DNA of 64,000 bases, from positions 1 to 64,000 of the forward strand of contig CALCST010000043.1 of assembly GCA_937894065.1 (NCBI GenBank), read 5' to 3'. The DNA comes from an uncultured Parabacteroides sp. Its GTDB lineage: Bacteria > Bacteroidota > Bacteroidia > Bacteroidales > Tannerellaceae. The notes beneath the pieces were generated by a model that did no database searches, had not been told where the DNA came from, and worked only from the letters and a program-made list of their open reading frames with translations. Of this stretch, positions 52,821-62,261 are shown piece after piece (position 1 is the stretch's first letter; every line of letters starts with the position of its first letter). Both the position numbers and the translations under genes were made by a program.

Positions 52821-53816
52821 ATGGACAATAAAAAGAAATACTCTATCAATAACATGATGTTGGCCTTTATTGCGCTGATAATTGTGGTTGCAATTGTTGC
52901 TTTTGCTGGTTTTTTCCTTTTCTCTCCTCCTGAAGCAATAATAATGGGACAGGCTGAGGCTACAACTGTTCGAATTTCGGGAAAAGTTCCCGGACGAATT
53001 GCGGAATACCGTTTTGGTGAAGGTGACAAGGTTAAGGCTGGAGATACATTGGTGTTCATCAATACTCCGGAAGTACAGGCTAAAATGATGCAGGCAGAAG
53101 CTGCACGCGCTGCTGCCGAAGCTCAGCATACAAAGGCTGTGAATGGTGCCAGAGCTCAGGAAGTAGCCGGTGCATACGAAATATGGCAGAAAGCTCAGGC
53201 TGGCCTTTCTATTGCCAAGAAATCATATGATCGAGTTCGTAATTTGTATGAAAAAGGAGTGATGTCTGCTCAGAAAAAAGATGAGGCAGAGGCTAACTAT
53301 CAGGCAATGGTTGCAACTGAGAAGGCTGCACGCTCACAATACGAAATGGCGAAAGAAGGTGCCCGCAAGGAAGATAAGGCAGCCGCAGCTGCTCTTGTCA
53401 GACGTGCTGACGGTGCGATAGCTGAGGTTGCTTCATATGCAGAGGAAGGTGCTTTGGTGTCTCCGATAGACGGTGAAGTAGCTGAACGCTTTCCTGAAGT
53501 TGGTGAATTGGTTGGAACTGGTGCTCCGGTAATGAATATTGTTGACCTGAAAGATATGTGGGTTACTTTCAGCGTACGTGAAGATTTGCTCAAAGACTTG
53601 AAAGTCGGAAATGAAGTTGAGGCATTTATTCCTGCGTTGGACAATCAGCCGGTGAAACTGAAAGTTTACTATTTGAAAGATATGGGAACTTATGCAGCAT
53701 GGAAGGCTACAAAGACAACAGGTCAGTATGACTCAAAGACTTTTGAAGTGCGTGCACGTCCTGTTTCCGCTGTTCAGGATTTACGTCCGGGGATGTCTGT
53801 TATATTGAAGCGATAA
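52821..53816 (+). CDS. HlyD/MFP family periplasmic adaptor
   Basis: This 331-residue adaptor is anchored by one N-terminal helix (about 10-36, MLAFIALIIVVAIVAFAGFF). It has the biotinyl-lipoyl-like halves (GKVPGRIAEYRFGEGDKVKA and GALVSPIDGEVAERFPEVGE) around an Ala-rich helical hairpin (about 85-190), then a beta-barrel domain. It links the inner-membrane permeases to the TolC-like duct. The gap to the permease gene is 13 bp. Confidence 0.92.
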   Translation: MDNKKKYSINNMMLAFIALIIVVAIVAFAGFFLFSPPEAIIMGQAEATTVRISGKVPGRIAEYRFGEGDKVKAGDTLVFINTPEVQAKMMQAEAARAAAEAQHTKAVNGARAQEVAGAYEIWQKAQAGLSIAKKSYDRVRNLYEKGVMSAQKKDEAEANYQAMVATEKAARSQYEMAKEGARKEDKAAAAALVRRADGAIAEVASYAEEGALVSPIDGEVAERFPEVGELVGTGAPVMNIVDLKDMWVTFSVREDLLKDLKVGNEVEAFIPALDNQPVKLKVYYLKDMGTYAAWKATKTTGQYDSKTFEVRARPVSAVQDLRPGMSVILKR

Positions 53817-53829
53817 AGAAAGGATTAAT

Positions 53830-55008
53830 ATGACTTTAAAACAAGCAATACAGCATATAGGCATTGTTTTCGGCAGGGAAATTCGCCGCATATCAAGGTC
53901 GCCTTTATACTTGTTCTGTATATTGGGCGCGCCATTGCTGTGTACGATTTTCTTCATTTCGCTTATGCGTGAAGGCTTGCCAACCGATTTGCCTATTGCA
54001 GTGGTTGACCTTGATAATTCGGCTACGTCCAGAAATCTGATTCGGCAACTTGACGCTTTTGAGCAGACAAAAGTCGTAGTCAGAACTGCTTCCTTTAGTG
54101 AAGCAAGGATTGAAATGCAGAAGGGAAATGTCTATGGAATATTCTATATTCCTGAAGATTTTGCTGTTAAAGCAACAACCGGAAAACAGCCTAAATTGTC
54201 ATATTATACAAATTCCACTTATCTTATTGCGGCATCATTGCTATTCAGAGATATGAAAACTATTTCTGTTTTGGCTAATGCTTCCGTAGGATTGGAGATT
54301 GGAACGGCAAAAGGCTTGGATGAATCCATAATAATGGGACAGTTGCAACCGATAGTTATCGATACTCATGCTATTGGAAATCCGTGGTTGAATTATTCCA
54401 TTTACTTGAATAATACTTTGCTGCCGGGAATATTGCAGCTTATGATATTCCTGGTTACGGTTTTCAGTATTGGTTCGGAAATAAAATTCGGAACAGCCAG
54501 GCAGTGGCTTCGTCGCGGAGGAAATTCTATGGTGACAAGTCTTATAGGCAAAATGCTTCCTTATACATTGTTGTTTACGTTGGTTGCCTGGATGATGATA
54601 GCTGTGCTTTATGGCTATAATGCTTTCCCTTTGAATTCGGGATGGTTTCCTATGCTGATGGCAACATTCTTCCTTGTGATTGCATCTCAGTCAGTGGGAG
54701 TATTTATGATTGGAGTTCTTCCAACGCTTCGTTTGGGATTAAGTTTTGCCAGTCTTTTTGGTATGATTGCTTTTTCAATTGTCGGGTTCTCATTTCCGGT
54801 GACGGCAATGCATCCTACTTTGCAGTCTTTGACTAATTTGTTCCCGTTGCGCCATTATTTTCTGATTTATGTGGATCAGGCATTGAATGGACGAGATTTG
54901 TATTATACTTGGTCGGAATATGTGTGGCTGCTGGGATTTCTGTTGCTGCCGCTGATAATTGGCAAGACCTTGAAGAGTGCTCTGCTACATTTTAAATATA
55001 TTCCTTAA
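53830..55008 (+). CDS. ABC-2 type permease, first of a pair
   Basis: This 392-residue protein has one N-terminal helix, a large periplasmic domain (about 45-190, AVVDLDNSATSRNLIRQLD, VYGIFYIPEDFAVK) and five C-terminal helices: the YhhJ/ABC-2_membrane_3 layout. No ATP-binding domain is in this protein or nearby, so the ATPase must be encoded elsewhere or not be needed. The second permease starts 17 bp later. Confidence 0.88.
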   Translation: MTLKQAIQHIGIVFGREIRRISRSPLYLFCILGAPLLCTIFFISLMREGLPTDLPIAVVDLDNSATSRNLIRQLDAFEQTKVVVRTASFSEARIEMQKGNVYGIFYIPEDFAVKATTGKQPKLSYYTNSTYLIAASLLFRDMKTISVLANASVGLEIGTAKGLDESIIMGQLQPIVIDTHAIGNPWLNYSIYLNNTLLPGILQLMIFLVTVFSIGSEIKFGTARQWLRRGGNSMVTSLIGKMLPYTLLFTLVAWMMIAVLYGYNAFPLNSGWFPMLMATFFLVIASQSVGVFMIGVLPTLRLGLSFASLFGMIAFSIVGFSFPVTAMHPTLQSLTNLFPLRHYFLIYVDQALNGRDLYYTWSEYVWLLGFLLLPLIIGKTLKSALLHFKYIP

Positions 55009-55025
55009 AATAAGGAGATTTGCAG

Positions 55026-56276
55026 ATGGATAAAAAGAAAAAATTGAGCTATATAATAAAAGAAGGCATACAGGATATGTTCTATATATGGAAAGAGGAA
55101 TGGAAAAACGTCTTCCGTGATTCCGGAGTGATGATTTTCTTCTTCCTTGTTCCTTTGGCTTATCCTTTGTTATATTCTTTTATTTATAATGAAGAGACGG
55201 TTCACGAGGCTAAAATGGTTATAGTGGATGACAGCCGTACGGCTTTAAGCCGTGAGTTTATCCGCCGTGTTGATGCTGCTCCGGATGTCCAGGTAGTTCA
55301 GGTGTGCTCTGATATGTCAGAAGCGAAAACAGCTTTAGATAAAAAAGAGGCATATGGAATAATTTCAATTCCGGGAGATTTCAGCAAATTGATTCATACA
55401 GGAAGACAAGCCACAGTGTCACTTTATTGTGATATGAGCGCATTGCTTTATTATAAGGCTTTTCTTATGACGGCAACGGAAGTGTCGTTGGATATGGGCG
55501 CTGAAATTGCAGCACATAACACTCCGGCGTCAACAGATGAATTGCAAAGCATACAGGTTCTTCCTATACCTTCCGAGTCAATAGTGCTATTTAATACTCA
55601 GAATGGATTTGCAAGTTTCCTTGTCCCGGCTATTCTTGTGTTGGTTATTCAGCAGACATTAATATTGGGAATAGGAATGCTTGGCGGAACTGCACGTGAG
55701 ATGAACAGGTTTAGAAGTCTGGTTCCGATTAGTCGTCATTTCAATGGAACGTTGCGAATAGTTTTGGGAAAATCTTTAACATATATTGTATTGTATGTTC
55801 TGGTTTGCTTTTGGACTTTGGTTGTTGTTCCTAAGATATTCTCTTTGCCGCAAATAGGTCATTATTGGGATATTCTCATGTTTATGCTGCCATTCCTTTT
55901 TGCCTCCATATTCTTTGCAATGACATTGTCCGGAATAATGAAGACTAGGGAAGAGCCTATGCTGCTTGTAGTTTTCACATCTGTTATATTACTTTTTATT
56001 TCCGGAATTTCGTGGCCCAAAGAGGCAATTCCTGGATTTTGGAGAGCTGTGGGATATATTTTCCCATCAACTCCGGCTGTGCAGGGTTTTGTGAGGATAA
56101 ATACATCAGCTGCAACACTTAATGAAGTTATTCATGAGTATCACACTCTATGGTTGCAGGTTGGCGTATATTTCATTACTGCTTGCTTAGTTTACAGATA
56201 TCAGATAATACGTAGCAGGAAGATGTTGTTGACGCAGTATTATGCATTAAAAAAGAAACGGAATATTAAATTTTAA
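55026..56276 (+). CDS. ABC-2 type permease, second of a pair
   Basis: A 416-residue paralogue of the preceding gene with the same layout (MVIVDDSRTALSREFIRRVD, AYGIISIPGDFSKL, then five helices and FISGISWPKEAIPGFW). The start is the ATG at 55026, with AAGGAG at 55012-55017 and 8 bp spacing; an in-frame TTG at 55020 is not used. The two permeases probably form a heterodimer and feed the HlyD-TolC duct. It ends the cluster; no terminator is obvious. Confidence 0.88.
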   Translation: MDKKKKLSYIIKEGIQDMFYIWKEEWKNVFRDSGVMIFFFLVPLAYPLLYSFIYNEETVHEAKMVIVDDSRTALSREFIRRVDAAPDVQVVQVCSDMSEAKTALDKKEAYGIISIPGDFSKLIHTGRQATVSLYCDMSALLYYKAFLMTATEVSLDMGAEIAAHNTPASTDELQSIQVLPIPSESIVLFNTQNGFASFLVPAILVLVIQQTLILGIGMLGGTAREMNRFRSLVPISRHFNGTLRIVLGKSLTYIVLYVLVCFWTLVVVPKIFSLPQIGHYWDILMFMLPFLFASIFFAMTLSGIMKTREEPMLLVVFTSVILLFISGISWPKEAIPGFWRAVGYIFPSTPAVQGFVRINTSAATLNEVIHEYHTLWLQVGVYFITACLVYRYQIIRSRKMLLTQYYALKKKRNIKF

Positions 56277-56349
56277 CACAAAATATGTGTAAAAAGACGA
56301 ATATAGTTTTACTTTTGCATGAAAATATTCAAACTTAACATTTAATGCT

Positions 56350-57249
56350 ATGCAGAACAGAAGAGAATTCTTAAAGAGAGCATCTTTATTGCTCGCAGGA
56401 GGTTTGGTTGCACCTCAGTTGTTGACTTCATGTGGTGGTAAAACTGCTTCAACAGAAGCAGCAGAAGCTACAGCTAAAAATATCGGTCTTCAGTTGTACT
56501 CTTTGAGAGACATGGTTAAAGAAGAAGGTATCCAGAAAACTTTGGAAGCTGTTGCAAAGATGGGCTACAAAAACCTTGAAACTGCCGGTTACGATAACGG
56601 TAAAATTTATGGTTTAGCTCCTGCTGAATTTAAGAAAATTGTTAATGACCTTGGTATGAAATGTACAAGCGCTCACCTAGGTCAGGCATTTACAAAAGAA
56701 ACAGAAGCTGAAGTTATGGCTTGGTGGGATAAAGCTATCGAAGCTCATAACGAATTAGGCGTTAAATATATGGTTCAGCCATGGATGCCAGTTAACGATA
56801 AGACTACTATCGATGACTTGAAGATGTATTGCGACTATTTCAATACAGTTGGTTACAAGACAGCTGCAGCAAGCATCGCATTCGGGTATCACAACCACGA
56901 TTTCGAATTCCGCAAGATTGATGATCAGTTGATTTATGACTTCTTGTTGGATAACGTAAGCCAGAATCACGTATTCTTTGAAATGGACGTATATTGGGTA
57001 ACTCGCGGTGGTGGTGATCCTGTTGCTTATTTGAAGAACCGTCCATCACAGTTTAAGGCTATCCATATTAAAGATGATAAAGAAATCGGTGCAAGCGGTA
57101 AGATGAACTTCCAGCCAATCTTCGACCAGATGTATGCAAATAACATCAAAGACTGGTATGTTGAAGTAGAACAGTACACTAACAACAATCCTCAGGAAAG
57201 TGTAAAACAGAGCTTCGATTATTTGAACAAAGCTGATTATGTGAAATAA
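56350..57249 (+). CDS. Sugar phosphate isomerase/epimerase family protein, exported
   Basis: This 299-residue TIM-barrel protein of the xylose-isomerase-like (AP endonuclease 2) family carries metal-site motifs CTSAHLGQ, FGYHNHDFEF, FEMDVYWV and AIHIKDDKE. The N-terminus NRREFLKRASLLLAGG has a twin-arginine and is followed by a lipobox-like TSC at Cys28, so it is probably exported and lipid-anchored, unlike cytoplasmic isomerases. Related exported proteins act on keto-sugars in glycan processing; here the substrate is unknown. A -7 box TACTTTTG lies at 56310-56317. Confidence 0.87.
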   Translation: MQNRREFLKRASLLLAGGLVAPQLLTSCGGKTASTEAAEATAKNIGLQLYSLRDMVKEEGIQKTLEAVAKMGYKNLETAGYDNGKIYGLAPAEFKKIVNDLGMKCTSAHLGQAFTKETEAEVMAWWDKAIEAHNELGVKYMVQPWMPVNDKTTIDDLKMYCDYFNTVGYKTAAASIAFGYHNHDFEFRKIDDQLIYDFLLDNVSQNHVFFEMDVYWVTRGGGDPVAYLKNRPSQFKAIHIKDDKEIGASGKMNFQPIFDQMYANNIKDWYVEVEQYTNNNPQESVKQSFDYLNKADYVK

Positions 57250-57267
57250 TCTTTGAATTAAAATATT

Positions 57268-57318
57268 AAAGGTGCATCAGAATATACTGTTGTTTTAAGT
57301 ATTATTCTGGTGCACTTT
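57268..57318 (+). terminator. Terminator of the isomerase-like gene
   Basis: AAAGGTGCATCAGAAT (57268-57283) and ATTCTGGTGCACTTT (57304-57318) pair with one bulge, followed by a T run. Confidence 0.85.
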
Positions 57319-57359
57319 TTTTATTATAAATTTTAAGTTTTGTTAGTGCCATAACTTTA

Positions 57360-57569
57360 GTGGTACAGGAGTTATATTACTCTCCCCCAATATATCCGAC
57401 CCCAATCCAAAATACATCAGTATATATTCTGCCGTGGGGCAATATATATTCTTTCGCGGGTTCGGACCTGCAAAAAATATATTCGGAATTTTAGGGAAAC
57501 ACTTCTGCATATATTCTGGCTTTTTTCCGATGTCGAATCTTTTAGTAAATTTCTGTTTCTTAAAATAGG
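57360..57569. other. Gene-free stretch with scattered ATATATTC copies
   Basis: The word TATATTC or TATATCC recurs near 57389, 57420, 57441, 57477 and 57509 with uneven spacing (31, 21, 36, 32), mixed with short G/C tracts such as CCCCAAT and GTGGGGCAAT that are partly inverted. It lies upstream of the coaW promoter. No frame is convincing. Confidence 0.45.
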
Positions 57570-57600
57570 TTGATTTTTTATTATGTAATTATTATTTTTG
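57570..57600 (+). promoter_or_regulatory. Promoter of coaW
   Basis: TTG (57570-57572), 20 bp, then TATTTTTG (57593-57600). It is 27 bp before the ATG at 57628 and rules out the in-frame TTG at 57598 as a start. Confidence 0.75.
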
Positions 57601-57627
57601 CGATATTCAACAAATAACGATAGAACT

Positions 57628-58464
57628 ATGATAATAGGTATTGATGTAGGAGGTAGTACTACCAAAATAGTGGGAATAGAAGGTAATAAAGTTAAGTATC
57701 CGATGTTTGTCAAGGCTAACGACCCGGTTACATCGTTGTTTGGAGCTTTTGGTAAGTATATTTATGATAATTCCATATCCTTGTCTGAAATAGAACAGGT
57801 TGTATTGACAGGGGTTGGCAGTTCTTATATAAAACAGCCTTTGTACGGTTTGCCTACAGCTTGTACCGATGAATTTATAGCAAACGGATTAGGTGCTCAG
57901 TATGTGACAGATTTGGAAAAGCTAATAGTTGTAAGTATGGGAACTGGAACTTCATTCGTTCAGGTTGAAGGCGATGATATCCAGCATATAGGAGGAATAG
58001 GAATTGGCGGAGGAACTTTGATAGGTCTGTCAACTCTTCTTCTTCAGTCGCATGATATACTTTGGGTTTCCGAACTGGCAATGAAAGGAAACATTAATAA
58101 TATAGATCTTCAGATACAGGATATATGTAAAACATCTTTGCCGGGATTGCCTTTGGATGCTACGGCTTCTTTGTTTGGAAAAGTTGACAATAATGCCCAG
58201 CCGGAAGATGTAGCGTGTGGATTGTTCCATATGGTTATGCAATCAATAGGTCAGGCAGCTATATTGGCAGCTTTGAATACAAGCATTAAAGATTTTGTCC
58301 TTATTGGAAACCTTACTCAATTGCCTCAATGTAAACCGGTTTTTCAGTCTATAGGTGATATGTATGGAGTTAATTTCCATATACCTGAATATGCAGAATA
58401 TAGAACAGCAATTGGTGCTGCTTTTACATATATAAAACAAAGGTCGGTGAAGCCTATAGGCTAG
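57628..58464 (+). CDS. coaW: Type II pantothenate kinase
   Basis: CoaW phosphorylates pantothenate, the first step to coenzyme A. It is a 278-residue ASKHA-fold protein: phosphate 1 loop IGIDVGGSTTKIVG at the N-terminus, TGVGSSYIKQP, MGTGTSFVQ (phosphate 2) and the long glycine loop GGIGIGGGTLIGLS. It resembles the staphylococcal and eukaryotic type II enzymes and not CoaA or CoaX. The NhaP-type gene follows after 49 bp. Confidence 0.88.
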   Translation: MIIGIDVGGSTTKIVGIEGNKVKYPMFVKANDPVTSLFGAFGKYIYDNSISLSEIEQVVLTGVGSSYIKQPLYGLPTACTDEFIANGLGAQYVTDLEKLIVVSMGTGTSFVQVEGDDIQHIGGIGIGGGTLIGLSTLLLQSHDILWVSELAMKGNINNIDLQIQDICKTSLPGLPLDATASLFGKVDNNAQPEDVACGLFHMVMQSIGQAAILAALNTSIKDFVLIGNLTQLPQCKPVFQSIGDMYGVNFHIPEYAEYRTAIGAAFTYIKQRSVKPIG

Positions 58465-58513
58465 TACTGTAAAAACAAAGTATTAAACGAATATAGTATT
58501 ATTTACTTAGCGT

Positions 58514-60619
58514 ATGGAAACAGATTATTTATTGGCGCCTTTATTTTTTGTTGTTTTAGGTTTGGTTGCGGGTGCAGTACTGAAATCATTGTTGAAGAAA
58601 TCTAGTTTGCCCTATACTGTTGTTTTGTTTTGTGTGGGTATTCTTTTAGGTTTGCTGGATCGATTTGGTATTTTGTCAGACTATGAGATGTTTAAGTCTG
58701 CTATTGATTTTGCAGGAAATTTAAATCCGGACATGATTCTTTATCTATTTCTTCCTGTTCTGATTTTTGATGGAGCGTATGAGCTGGATTTACATGTGTT
58801 TAAGAAGTCGTTGTTTAATTCAACTTTGCTAGCCGGTCCGGGTATAGCCATATCAATGTTTATCATGGCTGCTTTTGTTATGGGTTTGGCAATGTTTGTT
58901 CCGGAGTGTAAAGAATGGAATTGGAATTATGCTCTGATGTTTGGAGCTTTGATTGGTGCAACCGACCCTGTGGCAGTAGTTGCTTTATTGAAGGAATTGG
59001 GAACCAGTAAGCGATTCTCAACATTGGTAGATGCAGAGTCAATGCTTAATGATGGAACTGGTATTGTTCTGTTTATGTTGTTCTTCAGTGCATACACTGC
59101 AATGGGTGGTGACACATCTTCGCCGCTGATGCGTATTTTGATAGTGGTTGTTGGTGGAACTGTTCTTGGATGGGCTTTGGCAAGATTTACGATTTGGTCA
59201 CTTGGTCAGGTTGGAGGAGACGAATCTGTTCAGAATAGTGCCATAATAGTTGGAGCTTATATAACTTTTATAGTGGCACAGAGTTTCTTGAATGTTTCCG
59301 GAGTTATTGCTTTGGTTGCTTTTGGTCTTACTATATCATATGTTGGCCGACCTCAGCTTAAGCCGGAGGTTCACAGATTTATGCAGTCCTTCTGGGAATT
59401 GGCTGCTTATATGGCTAATACCTTAATATTTATTATAGTAGGTGTGGTTATTGCATTGAAAGTAGATGTTACATGGACAAATGTGCTGTTGCTGATAGCT
59501 GTATATGTTGGTGTTAATTTGGCCCGTGCAGCTATGGTTCTTTTGCTTTATCCTATTATGAAGAAATGCGGTTATGGCTTGACTATGCGTGAATCGGTTA
59601 TTTTAGTTTGGGGTGGTCTTCGCGGAGCATTGTGTATGACATTAGCTCTTATGGTTTCTTATACACCTGCCATTCCTGAAGAAATACGTCGCCAGATATT
59701 GTTCTTTACTGCTGGTATAGTAACTCTTACTCTTACAATCAATGCAACAACAATGCGATGGCTTTTGCTTAAACTAGGCTTGACTAGGATTCCTTCAGCA
59801 AAAATGTTGTTGGATTATACTATCAAACAGAGTTTGGCTGATAATAGCGAAAAGTATTTGGAATCATTAAAGAAGCGTGAAGCGTTGGAGATTTCAGACT
59901 GGAAACTAGTTGAAAGTTTTATGCCTAAGAAAGATAAAGCACCAGATGTGAGTTTCAAGCCGGAAGATATGTTGGCTGATATACGTTTGCGAGTTTTGAA
60001 TAAAGAAAGAGCTTTGTGTTGGAATATGTATGATGAAGGTATAGTTTCGTTTGTGACTTTGCGCTGTCTTACAGCTTCGATAGATGAGTTGTATGATCAC
60101 AGTGGAAGGTTGCCTCTTTCATATAGAAAACGAATTTTTGAATACTATGATAATAGCTTTTATATTCGTTTAATTAAGAAACTGCCAATTGCCAAAAAAT
60201 GGCTGGATGTATATTTTCATGACCGCGTAGTTACGGGATATGATTTGGCTCGAGGTTTTGCAATCGTCCAGAAAAAATCTATAGAGCTTATAAAAGAATT
60301 TGAGAATTCAGATGTCCTGATGGCTCAGGAGAAAGAACAGTTGGTCGTTTTAAAAGATGAAATTAATTCTAATCTTCTTAAGATTACTGAGATTATGGAT
60401 TATTTGTCAACGAACTATCCTGTTTCGTTCAGATGCGGAGTGACAAGAAAATCAATTCGTATGTTGCTTGCAAATGAACATCGCCAGATAGAAAGTTTTC
60501 AGAATGAAGGATTACTTACTGCAAAAGAAGCCAGGGCTATGATTGATGATTTGGACGAGCGCCATGCTTCCATAAGCGATTTGACAACTGTCTGGAAAAA
60601 TAAAGTAAAGGCTGAATAA
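58514..60619 (+). CDS. NhaP-type cation:proton antiporter (CPA1)
   Basis: This 701-residue protein has about 12-13 helices in residues 1-420. Core motifs are LPVLIFDGAYELD, GALIGATDPVAVVALLKELG, DAESMLNDGTGIVLF (ion-binding Asp pair) and WGGLRGALCMTLAL. The 280-residue cytoplasmic tail is helical and charged and may be regulatory. It exchanges Na+ or K+ for H+. It is read in the same direction as coaW. Confidence 0.9.
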   Translation: METDYLLAPLFFVVLGLVAGAVLKSLLKKSSLPYTVVLFCVGILLGLLDRFGILSDYEMFKSAIDFAGNLNPDMILYLFLPVLIFDGAYELDLHVFKKSLFNSTLLAGPGIAISMFIMAAFVMGLAMFVPECKEWNWNYALMFGALIGATDPVAVVALLKELGTSKRFSTLVDAESMLNDGTGIVLFMLFFSAYTAMGGDTSSPLMRILIVVVGGTVLGWALARFTIWSLGQVGGDESVQNSAIIVGAYITFIVAQSFLNVSGVIALVAFGLTISYVGRPQLKPEVHRFMQSFWELAAYMANTLIFIIVGVVIALKVDVTWTNVLLLIAVYVGVNLARAAMVLLLYPIMKKCGYGLTMRESVILVWGGLRGALCMTLALMVSYTPAIPEEIRRQILFFTAGIVTLTLTINATTMRWLLLKLGLTRIPSAKMLLDYTIKQSLADNSEKYLESLKKREALEISDWKLVESFMPKKDKAPDVSFKPEDMLADIRLRVLNKERALCWNMYDEGIVSFVTLRCLTASIDELYDHSGRLPLSYRKRIFEYYDNSFYIRLIKKLPIAKKWLDVYFHDRVVTGYDLARGFAIVQKKSIELIKEFENSDVLMAQEKEQLVVLKDEINSNLLKITEIMDYLSTNYPVSFRCGVTRKSIRMLLANEHRQIESFQNEGLLTAKEARAMIDDLDERHASISDLTTVWKNKVKAE

Positions 60620-60721
60620 AATATTATTGTTGTTAAAAAGTGCTTTTACGGTAAATATTAAGAGGTTTAATTGAAATAATCATTAATTTTGCACTTTAAA
60701 AACTAATAAAATACGGATAAA

Positions 60722-62245
60722 ATGACTGCAACGAAACGAATTAAGCGTGCATTGGTTTCAGTGTACCACAAAGATGGTTTAGATGAGATATTGAGAAAAC
60801 TTCATAATGAGGGTGTTACTTTTGTTTCAACAGGCGGAACTCAGACTTTTATCGAGTCTTTGGGTATTCCTTGTGATGCGGTGGAAGATTTGACAGGTTA
60901 TCCTTCAATTTTGGGAGGACGAGTAAAGACTTTGCATCCAAAAGTATTTGGAGGTATTCTTGCCCGTCGTGAAAACGAAGGAGACCGTCAGCAGTTGGCT
61001 CAATATGAGATTCCTGAAATTGACTTGGTAATCGTTGATTTGTATCCGTTCGAAGAAACTGTTGCTTCTGGAGCGGAAGAGCAGGCAATTATTGAAAAGA
61101 TTGATATAGGTGGTATTTCTCTTATTCGTGGTGCTGCCAAAAACTTCAAGGATGTTGTTATTGTAGCATCAAAGAACCAATATCAGCCTCTGTTGAATCT
61201 GTTGAATGAAAAAGGAGCAGAAACAACGTTGGAAGATCGTAAATGGTTCGCAAAAGAAGCATTTGCTGTATCTTCAGGTTATGATTCTGCAATATTCAAC
61301 TATTTTGACGCACGCGAAGGTTCATATTTCCGTGCAACAGTTGATACTCCTATGCACTTGCGTTATGGTGAAAATCCTCATCAGTCAGCTAAGTTCTATG
61401 GCAAATTCAATGATATGTTTGAACAGTTGCATGGTAAAGAAATTTCATACAACAATTTGCTTGATATAGATGCTGCTGTTAATTTGATTGATGAATTTGA
61501 CGAATTGACATTTGCGGTTTTGAAACATAATAATGCTTGTGGAATCGCATCTCGTCCAACTGTATTGGAAGCTTGGAAAGATGCTTTGGCTTGTGATCCT
61601 CTTTCTGCTTTTGGTGGAATTTTGATTACAAATACAACAATTGATAAAGAAACTGCAGAAGAAATAAACAAGATTTTCTTTGAAGTTGTAATTGCTCCTG
61701 CTTATGATGCAGAAGCTTTGGAAGTATTGCAGCAGAAAAAGAACAGAATAATATTAATCCGTAAGGAATGTAAGACTTGTCCAATGCAGTTCCGCTCTCT
61801 TTTGAATGGTGTGTTGCTTCAGGAAAAAGACTTGAGTATTCAGAAAGAATCTGATTTGGTTCCAATGACTGAAAAACAACCAACAGCTTCAGAAATTGAA
61901 GATTTGTTGTTTGCTAATAAGATTGTTAAGAACAGCAAGTCAAATGCAATAACATTGGTTAAAAACAAGCAGCTTTGTGCAAGCGGTATTGGACAAACTT
62001 CTCGTGTTGATTCTTTGAAACAGGCTATAGAAAAGGCTAAGTCATTTAATTTCGATTTGAATGGTGCTGTAATGGCTTCAGATGCATTCTTCCCATTCCC
62101 TGACTGTGTTGAAATTGCTGACAAAGCTGGAATTACTGCAGTTATTCAGCCTGGTGGCTCAATCAAAGATGATTTGTCTATTGCTTATTGCAATGAGCAT
62201 AATATTGCAATGGTGAAGACAGGTGTTCGTCACTTTAAACATTAA
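60722..62245 (+). CDS. purH: Bifunctional AICAR transformylase / IMP cyclohydrolase
   Basis: PurH performs the last two steps to IMP. The N-terminal cyclohydrolase (1-200) shows VSTGGTQTF, ILGGRVKTLHPKVFGGIL and GGISLIRGAAKNFKDV; the transformylase follows with LRYGENPHQSA, FAVLKHNNACGIAS, DPLSAFGGIL and the C-terminal IGQTSRVDS and FFPFPD...QPGGSIKDD blocks. The 507 residues match the family. A -7 box TAATTTTG is at 60684-60691. mreB starts 16 bp later, so a purine gene leads the rod-shape cluster. Confidence 0.97.
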   Translation: MTATKRIKRALVSVYHKDGLDEILRKLHNEGVTFVSTGGTQTFIESLGIPCDAVEDLTGYPSILGGRVKTLHPKVFGGILARRENEGDRQQLAQYEIPEIDLVIVDLYPFEETVASGAEEQAIIEKIDIGGISLIRGAAKNFKDVVIVASKNQYQPLLNLLNEKGAETTLEDRKWFAKEAFAVSSGYDSAIFNYFDAREGSYFRATVDTPMHLRYGENPHQSAKFYGKFNDMFEQLHGKEISYNNLLDIDAAVNLIDEFDELTFAVLKHNNACGIASRPTVLEAWKDALACDPLSAFGGILITNTTIDKETAEEINKIFFEVVIAPAYDAEALEVLQQKKNRIILIRKECKTCPMQFRSLLNGVLLQEKDLSIQKESDLVPMTEKQPTASEIEDLLFANKIVKNSKSNAITLVKNKQLCASGIGQTSRVDSLKQAIEKAKSFNFDLNGAVMASDAFFPFPDCVEIADKAGITAVIQPGGSIKDDLSIAYCNEHNIAMVKTGVRHFKH

Positions 62246-62261
62246 AATCTAACGTTTTAAA

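Noticed and set aside
57598..57627. TTG start giving a longer CoaW
   Set aside because: The TTG overlaps the -7 box TATTTTTG (57593-57600); the ATG at 57628 begins directly at the conserved IIGIDVGGSTT.
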